Shown piece after piece: positions 54,416-63,876 of a DNA stretch of 64,000 nt (its first letter is position 1; each line of letters opens with the position of its first letter). The translations under genes and the position numbers were made by a program. The notes beneath the pieces are model-generated. The model did not search any database and had not been told where the DNA came from. It saw nothing but the letters and a program-made list of their open reading frames with translations. Origin of the DNA: Arthrobacter sp. GMC3 (lineage in GTDB: Bacteria; Actinomycetota; Actinomycetes; Actinomycetales; Micrococcaceae); NCBI RefSeq assembly GCF_002929305.1, contig NZ_PJIO01000004.1, forward strand, positions 260,538 through 324,537, read 5' to 3'.

Positions 54416-56094
54416 TTGGCACCGTCCAGATCGGCCGCCACCTGGGCCGTTGGCACCACACTGAGGAGCTTTTTCGTGTACTCGTGCTGGGGATCAAGCA
54501 AAACCTGTTCCACGGGTCCTTCCTCCACAATCTTTCCCTGATACATGACCACCACCCGGTCGGCAATGTTCCAGGCGAGACCCAAATCGTGGGTGATAAC
54601 CAGGGCGCCAACCCCGGATTCGCACTTCAGCTTCAACAAGAGCGCCAGAATGTCTGCGCGTACCGAGGCGTCCAGGCTGGCCACCGGCTCATCCGCGACC
54701 AGGAATTCCGGGTCAAGTGCCAGGGCCCCGGCGATCACCACGCGTTGGCGCTGCCCGCCGGAGAGTTCCTGCGGGATGGTGGCCAGGTAGCGTTCGGGCG
54801 GGTTCAGTTCTGCCCGGCGCAACGCCCGGGACACGATCTCCCGCTCATCGCCGGGCAATTTGTGCAGGCGGGGGCCCTCGGCGACGGCCTCGTACACGGT
54901 GTGCTTGGGATTGAGCGCCGCCGACGGGTCCTGCAGCACAAACTGCACTGCCTTCCGGTACGACTTCAGATCCTTGCGCCGGTGCTTGAGCGGATTTCCG
55001 TCGTAGTACACGGCGCCGGAGGTGGGCCGTTGCAGACCCAGCATGGTCCGAGCCAAGGTGGTCTTGCCGGAGCCGGACTGGCCCACGAGTGCGGTAATTT
55101 CGCCACGCCGGCAGCTGAGGTTGACGTTGTCCACGGCGTTGGTGGCGCCGCCCCGCCCGCCAAAGGTGACGGTGAGATTGCGGGCCTCAAGGACCACGTC
55201 GTTGGCGTGTCCTTGGGCCTGCCCACCTGAGGTGGTGCCCGAGGGCTCGGGTGCGGCGTATGAGGGCAGGCGCAGCCGGGATGCGGGATCGCCAATCAGC
55301 GGAAAGGCGGAGGCCAGGGCCTGGGTGTGCGGGTGCTGGGGGTTGCGCATGATCTCGGCGGACGGGCCGTCCTCAACGATCTTTCCGCGCTGCATGACAA
55401 CAATGCGTTCGCAGGTTGCCGCAAGAACCGAGAGGTCGTGGCTAATCATGATCAAGGACAGCCCCCGGGAGGCCACAAGATCGCCCAAGACCTGCAAGAC
55501 CTGTGCTTGCACCACAACGTCAAGGGCAGTTGTGGGCTCGTCCGCGATAATCAGCTCGGGCTCGCATGCCAGGGCCATGGCGATCATGATGCGTTGCTTT
55601 TGCCCGCCGGACAGCTCGTGCGGGTAGCTGTTGCCCTTCGCGGGGGAGAGGTCCACCAGTTTGAGCAGTTCAGCGACGCGGGAGTCACGGACCTTCTCTT
55701 CCTTGTATTTTGCCCTGTCACCGGAGGCATGGATCAGTAAAGCCTCCCCGATCTGGTCCCGGACCTTGCGCACGGGGTTCAGAGAGTGCATGGCGCCCTG
55801 GAAAACGATGGCCGCTTCGGTCCACCGCACCGCCCGCAGGCGGCCCCATCCCAGGTCGGGGACGTTTTCCTCGCCCAACAGGATTTTTCCCGTGGTGCGG
55901 GTGTTGGCCGGCAACAGCCGCAGAACCGACATGGCCAGGGTTGACTTTCCACAGCCCGATTCGCCAGCCAGGCCGAGAGTGGAGCCGGGCTCCACTACTA
56001 GGTTGACGCCGTCGACCGCTGTTAATTCACCTGGGCCGACCGTTGTCTGAGTACGGTAGATGACTGACAGATCCACAAATTCCAGGCGGGGCAT
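54412..56094 (-). CDS. Oligopeptide ABC transporter ATPase, fused DppD-DppF type
   Basis: 560 residues with two complete nucleotide-binding domains. Domain 1: GESGCGKST, LSGGQKQRIMIAMAL, LIIADEPTTALD. Domain 2: GQSGSGKTT, LSGGQRQRVVIAGAL, FLVADEPVASLD. Each is followed by the oligopeptide-transporter extension. Both sites look active. It energises the two permeases encoded immediately upstream. Confidence 0.94.
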   Translation of the reverse strand: MPRLEFVDLSVIYRTQTTVGPGELTAVDGVNLVVEPGSTLGLAGESGCGKSTLAMSVLRLLPANTRTTGKILLGEENVPDLGWGRLRAVRWTEAAIVFQGAMHSLNPVRKVRDQIGEALLIHASGDRAKYKEEKVRDSRVAELLKLVDLSPAKGNSYPHELSGGQKQRIMIAMALACEPELIIADEPTTALDVVVQAQVLQVLGDLVASRGLSLIMISHDLSVLAATCERIVVMQRGKIVEDGPSAEIMRNPQHPHTQALASAFPLIGDPASRLRLPSYAAPEPSGTTSGGQAQGHANDVVLEARNLTVTFGGRGGATNAVDNVNLSCRRGEITALVGQSGSGKTTLARTMLGLQRPTSGAVYYDGNPLKHRRKDLKSYRKAVQFVLQDPSAALNPKHTVYEAVAEGPRLHKLPGDEREIVSRALRRAELNPPERYLATIPQELSGGQRQRVVIAGALALDPEFLVADEPVASLDASVRADILALLLKLKCESGVGALVITHDLGLAWNIADRVVVMYQGKIVEEGPVEQVLLDPQHEYTKKLLSVVPTAQVAADLDGAK

Positions 56095-57023
56095 TAGCGG
56101 CCTCTCAACGTTGGATTGATGACTGATTCAAGGGCGCGACCCACCAGGGTGAAGCAAAGCACGACGCCGACGATTGCAAGTCCGGGGGAGAGGACGTACC
56201 ACCAGAAACCGCCTGTTGCGGCGCCGGTGTCCAGGGCCATCTTCAGCATGGAGCCCCAGGAGATGCTGCTGGGATCGCCGAGGCCAAGGAAGGACAGCGT
56301 GGATTCGGCGATGACTGCCGATCCCACGGTCAGGGTGGTGTTGGCCAAGACCAGAGGCATGACGGCTGGCAGGACATGCTTGCGGATGATGTGCGCGTTG
56401 GAGGCGCCCAAGGCCCAACTGCGTTCGATGTAGGCCCTGGATTCCACGGTCAGTGTCTGGGAGCGGACGATGCGTGCCGTTCCCGCCCATGAGGTGATGC
56501 CAATGGCGACGATGATGGTGGTGACACCGGGGCCGATGATGGAGGACAGAACGATTGCTAGCACCAGTCCAGGGACTACCAGGAAGAAGTCGATCAACCG
56601 CATCAACGCCGCCTGGGTCCAGCCGGTGAAGTGACCTGCGGCCATGCCCACCACGGTGCCAATGACCATGGATACGGCGGTAGCGCTAAAACCGACCAGC
56701 AGGGAAACCCTGGCTCCCCAAATGAGCATGGCCAGCACCGAGCGCCCGGAGGGATCGGTGCCGAGGGGGTTGGCCCAGGACGGGGGCTCGTTCTGGCCGG
56801 CGGTAATCCGGGTGACGTCGAGCGTTTCTGCCGGTGCCAAAATGGGTGCCAGCAGGGCGAGTCCAATGACGATTGCCAGGACTACCAGGCCAATCAGTCC
56901 GGAACGGTTGGAGCAAAACTCGCGCCATACCTCCCCAGCTCGCTGGCGTCGCCTTGCTGCCGCCACGTTGATCTTGGGTGCCTTGTTTGTTGGCAGGGTT
57001 TCCTGCCCGGACGGCGCGCTCAT
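56094..57023 (-). CDS. Oligopeptide ABC transporter permease DppC type
   Basis: 309 residues. The N-terminal helix and OppC-type region are followed by the binding-protein-dependent permease domain, with the EAA loop RSWALGASNAHIIRKHVLP. One-base overlap with the ATPase and four-base overlap with the DppB-type gene. Confidence 0.93.
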   Translation of the reverse strand: MSAPSGQETLPTNKAPKINVAAARRRQRAGEVWREFCSNRSGLIGLVVLAIVIGLALLAPILAPAETLDVTRITAGQNEPPSWANPLGTDPSGRSVLAMLIWGARVSLLVGFSATAVSMVIGTVVGMAAGHFTGWTQAALMRLIDFFLVVPGLVLAIVLSSIIGPGVTTIIVAIGITSWAGTARIVRSQTLTVESRAYIERSWALGASNAHIIRKHVLPAVMPLVLANTTLTVGSAVIAESTLSFLGLGDPSSISWGSMLKMALDTGAATGGFWWYVLSPGLAIVGVVLCFTLVGRALESVINPTLRGR

Positions 57024-58054
57024 GCTGTACGCAGCCGGGGGTCAAGGACTCGGTACAAGATGTCTGCGAAGAAGTTCATGATGATCACAATCGATGAAAA
57101 GACGACGAAGGTTCCCTGCAGGAGCGGGAAATCGGGGGCTGAAAGAGCTTGGAAGGTCAGGTAGCCGAGCCCAGGCCAGGAGAAGACCGTCTCCACTGTC
57201 ACGGCGCCGCCGATCAGACCGCCCAAGGTCAGGAAGATCAAGGTGACAGTGGGCAGCAGCGCGTTGGGGACCGCGTGCTTGCGCCGTACCTGATCCTCAC
57301 GCAGGCCCTTGGCTCGGGCCGTGACCAGGTAATCTGCGCTCATCTCCTCCAGGAGGGATGCGCGCATCACCATCAGGTATTGGGCATAGACCACAGCCAC
57401 CATGGTCAGCATGGGCAACGTCAGGTGCCGGGCAACGTCCCAAACATAGGCCAAACCGGTGGCGGTGCTGCCGGCCGTGACCATGCCCCCGGTCGGGAAC
57501 CAATGCAGGGTTCCACCAAATATCAGGAGCATGAGCAGGCCAAGCCAAAACGTGGGCACCGACCAAAGAGTCAGCGCGATGCCGGTGTGTGCCTTGTCGA
57601 ACATGCTGCCGCGGCGCCACGCCGTCCGCTGGCCAAGCCAAAGGCCCAGCACAACGGACAGCGCGGCTGCGGTTCCGGTCAACAACAGGGTGGGGCCGAG
57701 CCGGTCAAGGATCAGTTCCATGACCGGGCGATTGTAGGTGTACGAATCGCCGAGGTTTCCGCGGAACAGATCGGTCAGGTAACGCCAGAACTGGGCAATG
57801 ACCGGCTGGTCAAGACCGTACTGTTTGCGCAGAATGTCCATCTGTTCGGCTGTGACCTGCCTGCCGTCGGCCAGTGACCGTACCGGGTCACCGGGCAAGA
57901 TTCGGAAGGCAAAGAAGCCCAGCAGCACCACCATGACCAAGGAGAACAGCGAGCCGCCAGCCTTCATGGCCACATAACGCAGCCATGATGTTCCGCGGCC
58001 CGGCTCATCCAGGTCTTTGGCTGTCTCAGCCCCTACCAGTTGTGACGCCGACAT
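57020..58054 (-). CDS. Oligopeptide ABC transporter permease DppB type
   Basis: 344 residues. Six helices, with the EAA loop TARAKGLREDQVRRKHAVPN and an N-terminal periplasmic stretch RILPGDPVRSLADGRQVT typical of DppB. It starts three bases after the binding-protein stop. Confidence 0.93.
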   Translation of the reverse strand: MSASQLVGAETAKDLDEPGRGTSWLRYVAMKAGGSLFSLVMVVLLGFFAFRILPGDPVRSLADGRQVTAEQMDILRKQYGLDQPVIAQFWRYLTDLFRGNLGDSYTYNRPVMELILDRLGPTLLLTGTAAALSVVLGLWLGQRTAWRRGSMFDKAHTGIALTLWSVPTFWLGLLMLLIFGGTLHWFPTGGMVTAGSTATGLAYVWDVARHLTLPMLTMVAVVYAQYLMVMRASLLEEMSADYLVTARAKGLREDQVRRKHAVPNALLPTVTLIFLTLGGLIGGAVTVETVFSWPGLGYLTFQALSAPDFPLLQGTFVVFSSIVIIMNFFADILYRVLDPRLRTA

Positions 58055-58057
58055 GGG

Positions 58058-59920
58058 CTACTCGCGCTCGTCGGAGGTTGTGCGACGGCGACGGTACAGG
58101 ACGAATCCGCCACCGGCGAGCAGCACGATCACCAGGGGAACCACTACAAAGGCTGCGTTGAATCCGCCGGAGGTCGCATTCGTTGACGAGACATCCGCCA
58201 TCGGGGTTGCGTAGTAGAAGCTCCACGGGCCGTTCTGGCTGGTGATTACACCGCCCAATTCGGGCTGTGTGGTGAACGGGGCGAACTTGTCCGAGCGGTA
58301 GGCCTCAAGTGAGTTGGCGTAGTACATGACGTCGTTGACGGCTGATTTGTGGATCATTTCCTGGGCCTGGCTGACCAAGGCGCTGCGCTTGGTCTGGTCC
58401 AGTTCCACGTGCTGTGCCTTGTAAATGGCGTCGTAGGCAGGATCGCAGAAGTTGTTCTCACTGGTGGCGCCGGTGCCGTCGGCATTGGGGCGGGAGGCGC
58501 AGGTGTTGATGGAGAGCTGGAAGTCCGGATCCGGGCCCATGCCCCAGCCGGTGAAGTACAGATCGAAGTTGCCCACGGTTGAATCGTCATTGACCTGGGC
58601 GGAGGATTTCATGACGGTGGAGACATCGATTCCGATTTCTTTCAGCCATGGCTTGATGTAGTCGGCCATCTGCTGGTGTGTGGGATCGGTGTTGCGGCCC
58701 ATGAGGCGAAGTTTCAGTGGGGCGCCTTGCTTGTCGACGCGGATTCCGTCGCTGCCCTTGGCGTATCCGGCTTCATCGAGGAGTGCGTTGGCTGCCGTGA
58801 CGTTGTACTTCAGCGGCAAGTCCTTGGTGTCCCAGTGGTAGAGGGGGTAGGCGGCCGGGACTTCACCGGTGGCCGGCTGCCCGAGCCCCTGCATGACTTT
58901 TTCCAGCAGCGTCTTGTTGTCGATGGCCATGACAATTGCCTGGCGAACCTTGAGGTCATGCAGGGCAGGGTTGCCGTCACCCATGGGGGTTCCATCGTGG
59001 GTTTGGGTGCCCGGGTTGATGCCGATCGCCTGGTAGCGGCGGCCCGCCCCAGCGTTGGTGGTGATGCCGTCAACGTTCTTCAGGGCGTTGTACTGTGCCG
59101 GTGTCAGGCTGCTGACAATGTCAATCTCGCCGGTTTTCAGTGCCTGGACGGCAGCGTCGGTGTTCTTGTACGGGACGTAGGTGATGCCGGCAATCTTTGC
59201 CTTGCCCTGCCAGTAGTTGGGATTGGCCTTGAGCGTGACACCGGAGGTCTTGTCGTAGTTGGAGATGACAAACGGGCCCGAGCCCACGCTGTCCTTTTCG
59301 TTGGTGAACGTGGCCGGATCCGGGACCTTGGACCAGATATGGGCGGGCATGATGGGCAGCTGCGTGCCCGGGTTGGGGGCCTGGGGCTCATTGAGCGTCA
59401 AGATCAATGTTTCGTCATCGGTCGCCTGGACGGATGCGACGCTTTCAAGCAACCCACCGTTGGCCTGCTTCAATGCGTCGTTGGTCTGAATGGCTTTGAA
59501 CGTCCATTCGGCGTCCTTGGCGGTGATGGGCTCGCCGTCGCTCCACTTGCGGTCCTTGGGCATGTGGAAGGTCCAGACCTTGCCGTCAGGAGAGGTCTCC
59601 CACTTGTCGGCCATGCCCGGAATCTCTTCGTTGTTCTTGGGTCCGTAGGCCACCAGGCTCTGGTATTCAAGGCCCAGGATGCTGGTGCTAGAGGCCAGGA
59701 TTGCCTTGAACGGGTTCAAGGAATCGATGTCGCCTGTCAGGGCCAGCTTCAAGATGGTGCCGGTGCCCGGGGTTTCGGTGGCAGCGTTGGCTGCTGGGGC
59801 CACCGCAAGAGGGGCCATGGCCAGGGAAACGGCCAGGACGGCTGCCGCAAGCCTTCGGCGGGGTTTGCCTTTCGCTCCGGAATGCGGCGTCAGTTTTTCA
59901 GTGGTCTCGTGAAATGCCAT
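58058..59920 (-). CDS. Peptide ABC transporter substrate-binding protein with C-terminal membrane anchor
   Basis: 620 residues, first gene of the operon; GAGGGG lies seven bases before the ATG. A Sec signal (AAAVLAVSLAMAPLAVAPAANA) without a lipobox Cys leads into the SBP_bac_5 domain (GTILKLALTGDIDSLNPFKA, cut: LALTGDIDSLNPF). The end has one helix (VPLVIVLLAGGGFVLYRRRR) and a positive tail. So this protein is held by its C-terminus, unlike the usual actinobacterial lipoprotein. It binds peptides, plausibly muropeptides. Confidence 0.9.
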   Translation of the reverse strand: MAFHETTEKLTPHSGAKGKPRRRLAAAVLAVSLAMAPLAVAPAANAATETPGTGTILKLALTGDIDSLNPFKAILASSTSILGLEYQSLVAYGPKNNEEIPGMADKWETSPDGKVWTFHMPKDRKWSDGEPITAKDAEWTFKAIQTNDALKQANGGLLESVASVQATDDETLILTLNEPQAPNPGTQLPIMPAHIWSKVPDPATFTNEKDSVGSGPFVISNYDKTSGVTLKANPNYWQGKAKIAGITYVPYKNTDAAVQALKTGEIDIVSSLTPAQYNALKNVDGITTNAGAGRRYQAIGINPGTQTHDGTPMGDGNPALHDLKVRQAIVMAIDNKTLLEKVMQGLGQPATGEVPAAYPLYHWDTKDLPLKYNVTAANALLDEAGYAKGSDGIRVDKQGAPLKLRLMGRNTDPTHQQMADYIKPWLKEIGIDVSTVMKSSAQVNDDSTVGNFDLYFTGWGMGPDPDFQLSINTCASRPNADGTGATSENNFCDPAYDAIYKAQHVELDQTKRSALVSQAQEMIHKSAVNDVMYYANSLEAYRSDKFAPFTTQPELGGVITSQNGPWSFYYATPMADVSSTNATSGGFNAAFVVVPLVIVLLAGGGFVLYRRRRTTSDERE

Positions 59921-59995
59921 TACTTTTCCCCTCAGCTGTGCAACGTGTGGGTCGGCGCAAAGCGGCGACGGCCCCGAGCTTGTCAAGCGAATGAT

Positions 59996-60041
59996 GTAAA
60001 TGAGTTACGAACTCCCCAAACGTAATGCAAATCACTTACGA
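59996..60041. promoter_or_regulatory. Two repeated operator-like sites between the divergent transporter and peptidase genes
   Basis: AAAT(G/C)A(G/C)TTACGA occurs twice, at 59998-60010 and 60029-60041, 31 bases apart (three helical turns). Each lies in a dyad: GTAA-N5-TTAC at 59996-60008 and CGTAA-N10-TTACG at 60021-60040. AT-rich promoter sequence surrounds them. They probably bind a regulator serving both directions. Confidence 0.55.
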
Positions 60042-60087
60042 TTCCTAGAGGAGATTCATTCTTGATGCAAAACCGTTAGGAGAACCC

Positions 60088-61401
60088 ATGAAGCACGACG
60101 TGGCAGCACTCTGTGCCCAGCTCATTCGTTTTGACACGACAAACTTTGGTGAAGGCAATAGCCGGGGCGAGAACGAAGCAGCCGCGTTCATCCATGGGTT
60201 GCTGCGGGATGCCGGCTATGACCCGGTGCTGCTGGGCCCGGATCCGCAAAGGTCATCGGTGGTGGTCCGGGTAGCTGGCAGCGAGCCGTCTCTGCCGGCC
60301 CTCTTGGTCCATGCGCACCTGGATGTGGTTCCTGCCGAACCGGAGCAATGGAGCTTCGACCCCTTCGCCGGGCTTGTCAAGGACGGCTACGTCTACGGTC
60401 GAGGGGCCTCGGACATGAAGGACATGGTGGCCATGACACTGGTGACGCTGCTGAACTGGGCGGACACCGGCACACGGCCCCGGCGTGACATCGTTGTGGC
60501 GTTCGTGGCCGATGAGGAAGACAAGGGAGACTACGGCGCCCTGTGGCTGGCAGCGGAGCATCCGGAACTCTTTGCCGGGGTGGAAGCCGCCATCGGTGAA
60601 TCCGGTGGGAGCGCAACCATTCTGACCGCCGTCGACGGCTCCCCGGTGCACCTCTACCCGGTGGCTGTGGCCGAACGCGGAACCCTCCACATCCGGGTGC
60701 GCGCCACCGGAACCTCGGGACACGGCTCGCGGCCCGTGGACAAAAATGCCGTCAAGACCTTGATATCCGCCCTGGACCGGGTGGGTAATTACCGCTGGCC
60801 GCTGACCATCACCCCCGTGGTTCGCGCCTACATTGAAGGCACGACGGCGGCACTTGGCTTCGGCGCCGACCTCACCAGCGAAGAGGGCGTGCAGGCCGCT
60901 GTCGACGCCATGGGAGAGGCCGGAACCGTGGCGTCAGTGACCCTGCGCTGCTCCTCAACGCCCACGGTCCTGCGCGCGGGCTACAAGGTTAATGTCATTC
61001 CAGGGGTAGCAGAGGCCGACATCGACATCAGGGCACTCCCTGGTACGGAGGAAGAAACGCTCGCCACCATTGACGGGCTCCTCGGAGAGGGGATCACCCG
61101 GGAGTTCCTCTCCTACCAGCCGCCCACCTCATCCTCGCCGGATTCATCCTGGTTCACCGCCATGACAGCGGCCCTGCAGCGCCACGACCCCGCCGCGGTA
61201 GTGGTTCCCTTCTGCATGGGAGGGGGCACCGACGCCAAGGCGTTCGCCCCCTTGGGTATCTCTTGCTATGGATTCTCGCCCCTCGGAGCAGACCCCGACG
61301 GCAGGACCGTGGCTGGCGTCCATGGCGTTGATGAACGAGTTCCCGTGCACAGCCTGATCACCGGCCAGCTCATTTTGGCAGACTTCTTAAGCGCCGTCTG
61401 A
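60088..61401 (+). CDS. M20-family metallopeptidase
   Basis: 437 residues. Metal-site motifs: VHAHLDVVPAEPEQWSFDPF, YGRGASDMKDMVAM and ADEEDKGDYGALW, then the dimerisation domain with TSGHGSRP. It hydrolyses small peptides or acylamino acids with two Zn ions. AGGAG lies before the ATG. Divergent from the peptide transporter, it probably degrades what is imported. Confidence 0.92.
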   Translation: MKHDVAALCAQLIRFDTTNFGEGNSRGENEAAAFIHGLLRDAGYDPVLLGPDPQRSSVVVRVAGSEPSLPALLVHAHLDVVPAEPEQWSFDPFAGLVKDGYVYGRGASDMKDMVAMTLVTLLNWADTGTRPRRDIVVAFVADEEDKGDYGALWLAAEHPELFAGVEAAIGESGGSATILTAVDGSPVHLYPVAVAERGTLHIRVRATGTSGHGSRPVDKNAVKTLISALDRVGNYRWPLTITPVVRAYIEGTTAALGFGADLTSEEGVQAAVDAMGEAGTVASVTLRCSSTPTVLRAGYKVNVIPGVAEADIDIRALPGTEEETLATIDGLLGEGITREFLSYQPPTSSSPDSSWFTAMTAALQRHDPAAVVVPFCMGGGTDAKAFAPLGISCYGFSPLGADPDGRTVAGVHGVDERVPVHSLITGQLILADFLSAV

Positions 61402-61448
61402 GCGAGATTCCACTCCGGGTTAGCCGACTACGAAAGTAAGTGAAAACA

Positions 61449-62951
61449 ATGATCGAACTCCAGGATTGCGCGCGCGCCAGGACAGGGGAGGGCCGTGCCC
61501 CCGCCACAGCACTAGCCGCGTACTCCCGGGGAACCAGGGTGGGACAAGGGTTGGCGGGGCGGATTGACGGCGAGGGCACCGAACCGGCAACCACCACGGC
61601 CTTCAGGATTGCCTCCTGCACCAAGTCCTTCACCGCCGCAGCGGTCCTGCTGCTCCGTGACCGTGGTGCCCTTGACCTGGACGATGACGTAGCAGGCTAC
61701 CTGCCCGAGCTCAGGGTCACGGGGTGGGGTGAAGAACCTGGTGAATCTGTACTCACGCTGCGCATGCTCCTGAGCATGTCTTCGGGGCTCCCCACCGATG
61801 ACCCCTGGGCTGATCGACAGGAGAGCACTACCAAAGCGGACTTTAGTCAGTTGCTGGCCGACGGCGTTCGGTTGGTTCGCCAGCCCGGCAGCGGCTACGA
61901 GTATTCCAACCTGGGCTATGCAATGCTCGGGCGCGTGGTGGAAGTTGTCTCCGGATCCCCCTACAGGGAGTTTGTCGAGCAAGAAATCTTGGCACCGCTG
62001 GGCATGGCCGGGACGGTCTTCAGCCGTGACGAGGTGCTGGCGGGGATTGACGGCGGTCGATCAACAGCCACCGGAGTAGCCACTGGCTACCGCAAGAATG
62101 CCTTGATAGCTGCGGGCCTGGATTCCGAATGGACCGAGCTGGCCACGAGTAAGCCCGGGGCCTTTTCGGCCATCGGCGGGCTCTTTAGCACCTTGGATGA
62201 TCTGGGACGGTGGGGTGACTGGTTGGCGGAGGCGTTCGCCGGTGACGATGAGCCCGGGCACGGTCCGTTGAGCCGTGCAACGCGCAGGGAGATGCAAACC
62301 CAGCACCAGATAGCCGGTGAACCTGACACGGACGGCACCGTAGACGGTTATGGCTACGGACTGGTTGTCCAACACCACGCCGTCCATGGGACGGTGGTGG
62401 GGCACTCGGGTGGCTATCCGGGATTCAGCTCCCATATGCGTTGGCACCCCGGACAGGAATTAGTCGTGGTCGGCTTTGAGAACGCCACCTACTCGAATGT
62501 GGGGATCCCTGTGCGGGAACTTTTGGAAGCCCGTTTGACTCGGGAAGCAGGTGCCGCCCCCGCAACCAGTGCCTCCGAAAGTCCGCAACCATCCAAGGAC
62601 CAGCGGCCGGCCGGCACGCCCTGGCCGGAAACCCTACAGGCCATGGAAGCAGTGGAAGCACTCGTCCGGAACGCTGAGCTGACCAAGGACGATGAGGTTT
62701 TCAGCACCAACGTCGGGCTGGACAAGCCATGGCCCGAACGACAGGCAGCGTTGGATGCTGCGCTCGCCGTCGTCGGGCCGCTCCTTGAGCCCGAACGCTC
62801 CGAGCCCGGGAACTTGCAAGCAAAATGGGCGACGCCAGCGGCCGTGGAATGGGAGCTCCCGGCGCGGGACGGCGCCCTGACGCTGAGGATTACGATGACA
62901 CCGGTTCACCCGCCGCGGGTGCAGCTGCTTGAGATTGGCTCCCGGCAGTGA
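61449..62951 (+). CDS. Beta-lactamase-fold serine hydrolase (AmiE/EstB type) with C-terminal extension
   Basis: 500 residues. SxxK in ASCTKSFTAAA, YSN in YEYSNLGYAM, and HSGGYPG as the third element. After about residue 370 a separate C-terminal domain of ~130 residues follows. No signal peptide. It resembles Bacillus AmiE, which releases peptide from MurNAc; esterase or D-amino-peptidase activity is possible. It follows the M20 gene by 47 bases. Its last 62 bases overlap the convergent murQ gene. GTG 61440 is an alternative start. Confidence 0.85.
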   Translation: MIELQDCARARTGEGRAPATALAAYSRGTRVGQGLAGRIDGEGTEPATTTAFRIASCTKSFTAAAVLLLRDRGALDLDDDVAGYLPELRVTGWGEEPGESVLTLRMLLSMSSGLPTDDPWADRQESTTKADFSQLLADGVRLVRQPGSGYEYSNLGYAMLGRVVEVVSGSPYREFVEQEILAPLGMAGTVFSRDEVLAGIDGGRSTATGVATGYRKNALIAAGLDSEWTELATSKPGAFSAIGGLFSTLDDLGRWGDWLAEAFAGDDEPGHGPLSRATRREMQTQHQIAGEPDTDGTVDGYGYGLVVQHHAVHGTVVGHSGGYPGFSSHMRWHPGQELVVVGFENATYSNVGIPVRELLEARLTREAGAAPATSASESPQPSKDQRPAGTPWPETLQAMEAVEALVRNAELTKDDEVFSTNVGLDKPWPERQAALDAALAVVGPLLEPERSEPGNLQAKWATPAAVEWELPARDGALTLRITMTPVHPPRVQLLEIGSRQ

Positions 62952-63867
62952 TGGACTCCTGGAGGTAGCCGCCATGTTCTGCCAAAAGCGTCGCGGCGGC
63001 CTGGGCCGGCAACCCCGTCATAATCGCCAGAACGGCTGCCTTCACATGGCCGTCCGCGGCGGCCAAGGCGGCCGCGGCCGCGGGGGCATCACAGCCGGTT
63101 GCGCGCATGAGCGTGCGTTCGCTGCGGGCCCGGAGCTTGGCGTTTGTGGCGCGCAGGTCAACCATGACGTTTTTGTAGGTTTTGCCCAAGCGGACCATGA
63201 CGATGGTGCTGATCATGTTCAGGACCAGTTTTTGGCAGGTGCCCGCCTTCAGCCGGGTGGAGCCGCTGAGGAATTCGGGGCCCACCTCGATTTCCAGGGC
63301 GGTATCCGCGGCAGCACCCAGCGGGGAACCGTTGTTGCAGGCAAACCCAACAGTGTAGGCGCCACGGGCCTTGGCGGCCTTGATGGCAGCGATGACGTAG
63401 GGGGTTCGGCCGGATGCGGCAATGCCGACCACTGTGTCGTTGTTCGTAAGATCCAGGGCATCCATGTCGGCTACCCCGGCGGCCTCGCTGTCCTCGGCGT
63501 TTTCGACCGCCTGATTCACGGCCTGGCGCCCTCCGGCAATGACCCCCACCACCAACGATGGGTCCGTGCCGAACGTGGGCGGGCATTCGCTGGCGTCCAA
63601 AATGCCCATCCGGCCGGGGGTTCCGGCACCCACATAGATGAGGCGTCCGCCGTCGCGCATCCGCTTGGCAATTTCATCGATGATGGCTGCGATGGTGGGC
63701 AGATGACCCTGGATTGCGGCAGGGACGAGGGCATCTTCGCCGTTCATTGCCGCGACCAGTTCCGTGGTGTCAAGGACCGCAAGGTCTGGATAGAGGTCGT
63801 TGGAGGACTCCGTGGTCAGAGTCTCCAGCTCGGCGCGCAGGGCGGCGGTCGCGTCTTGGTTGTTCAC
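62890..63867 (-). CDS. murQ: N-acetylmuramic acid 6-phosphate etherase
   Basis: 325 residues from GTG behind AAAGG. The SIS-domain signature IYVGAGTPGRMGILDASECPP (cut: GAGTPGRMGILDASECPP) holds catalytic Glu94, and a helical C-terminus follows. It splits MurNAc-6-phosphate into GlcNAc-6-phosphate and lactate in cell-wall recycling. TPGR replaces the usual TSGR. Its promoter falls in the corrupted contig end. Confidence 0.94.
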   Translation of the reverse strand: MNNQDATAALRAELETLTTESSNDLYPDLAVLDTTELVAAMNGEDALVPAAIQGHLPTIAAIIDEIAKRMRDGGRLIYVGAGTPGRMGILDASECPPTFGTDPSLVVGVIAGGRQAVNQAVENAEDSEAAGVADMDALDLTNNDTVVGIAASGRTPYVIAAIKAAKARGAYTVGFACNNGSPLGAAADTALEIEVGPEFLSGSTRLKAGTCQKLVLNMISTIVMVRLGKTYKNVMVDLRATNAKLRARSERTLMRATGCDAPAAAAALAAADGHVKAAVLAIMTGLPAQAAATLLAEHGGYLQESITAGSQSQAAAPAAGEPVSS

Positions 63868-63876
63868 GGAGACCTT

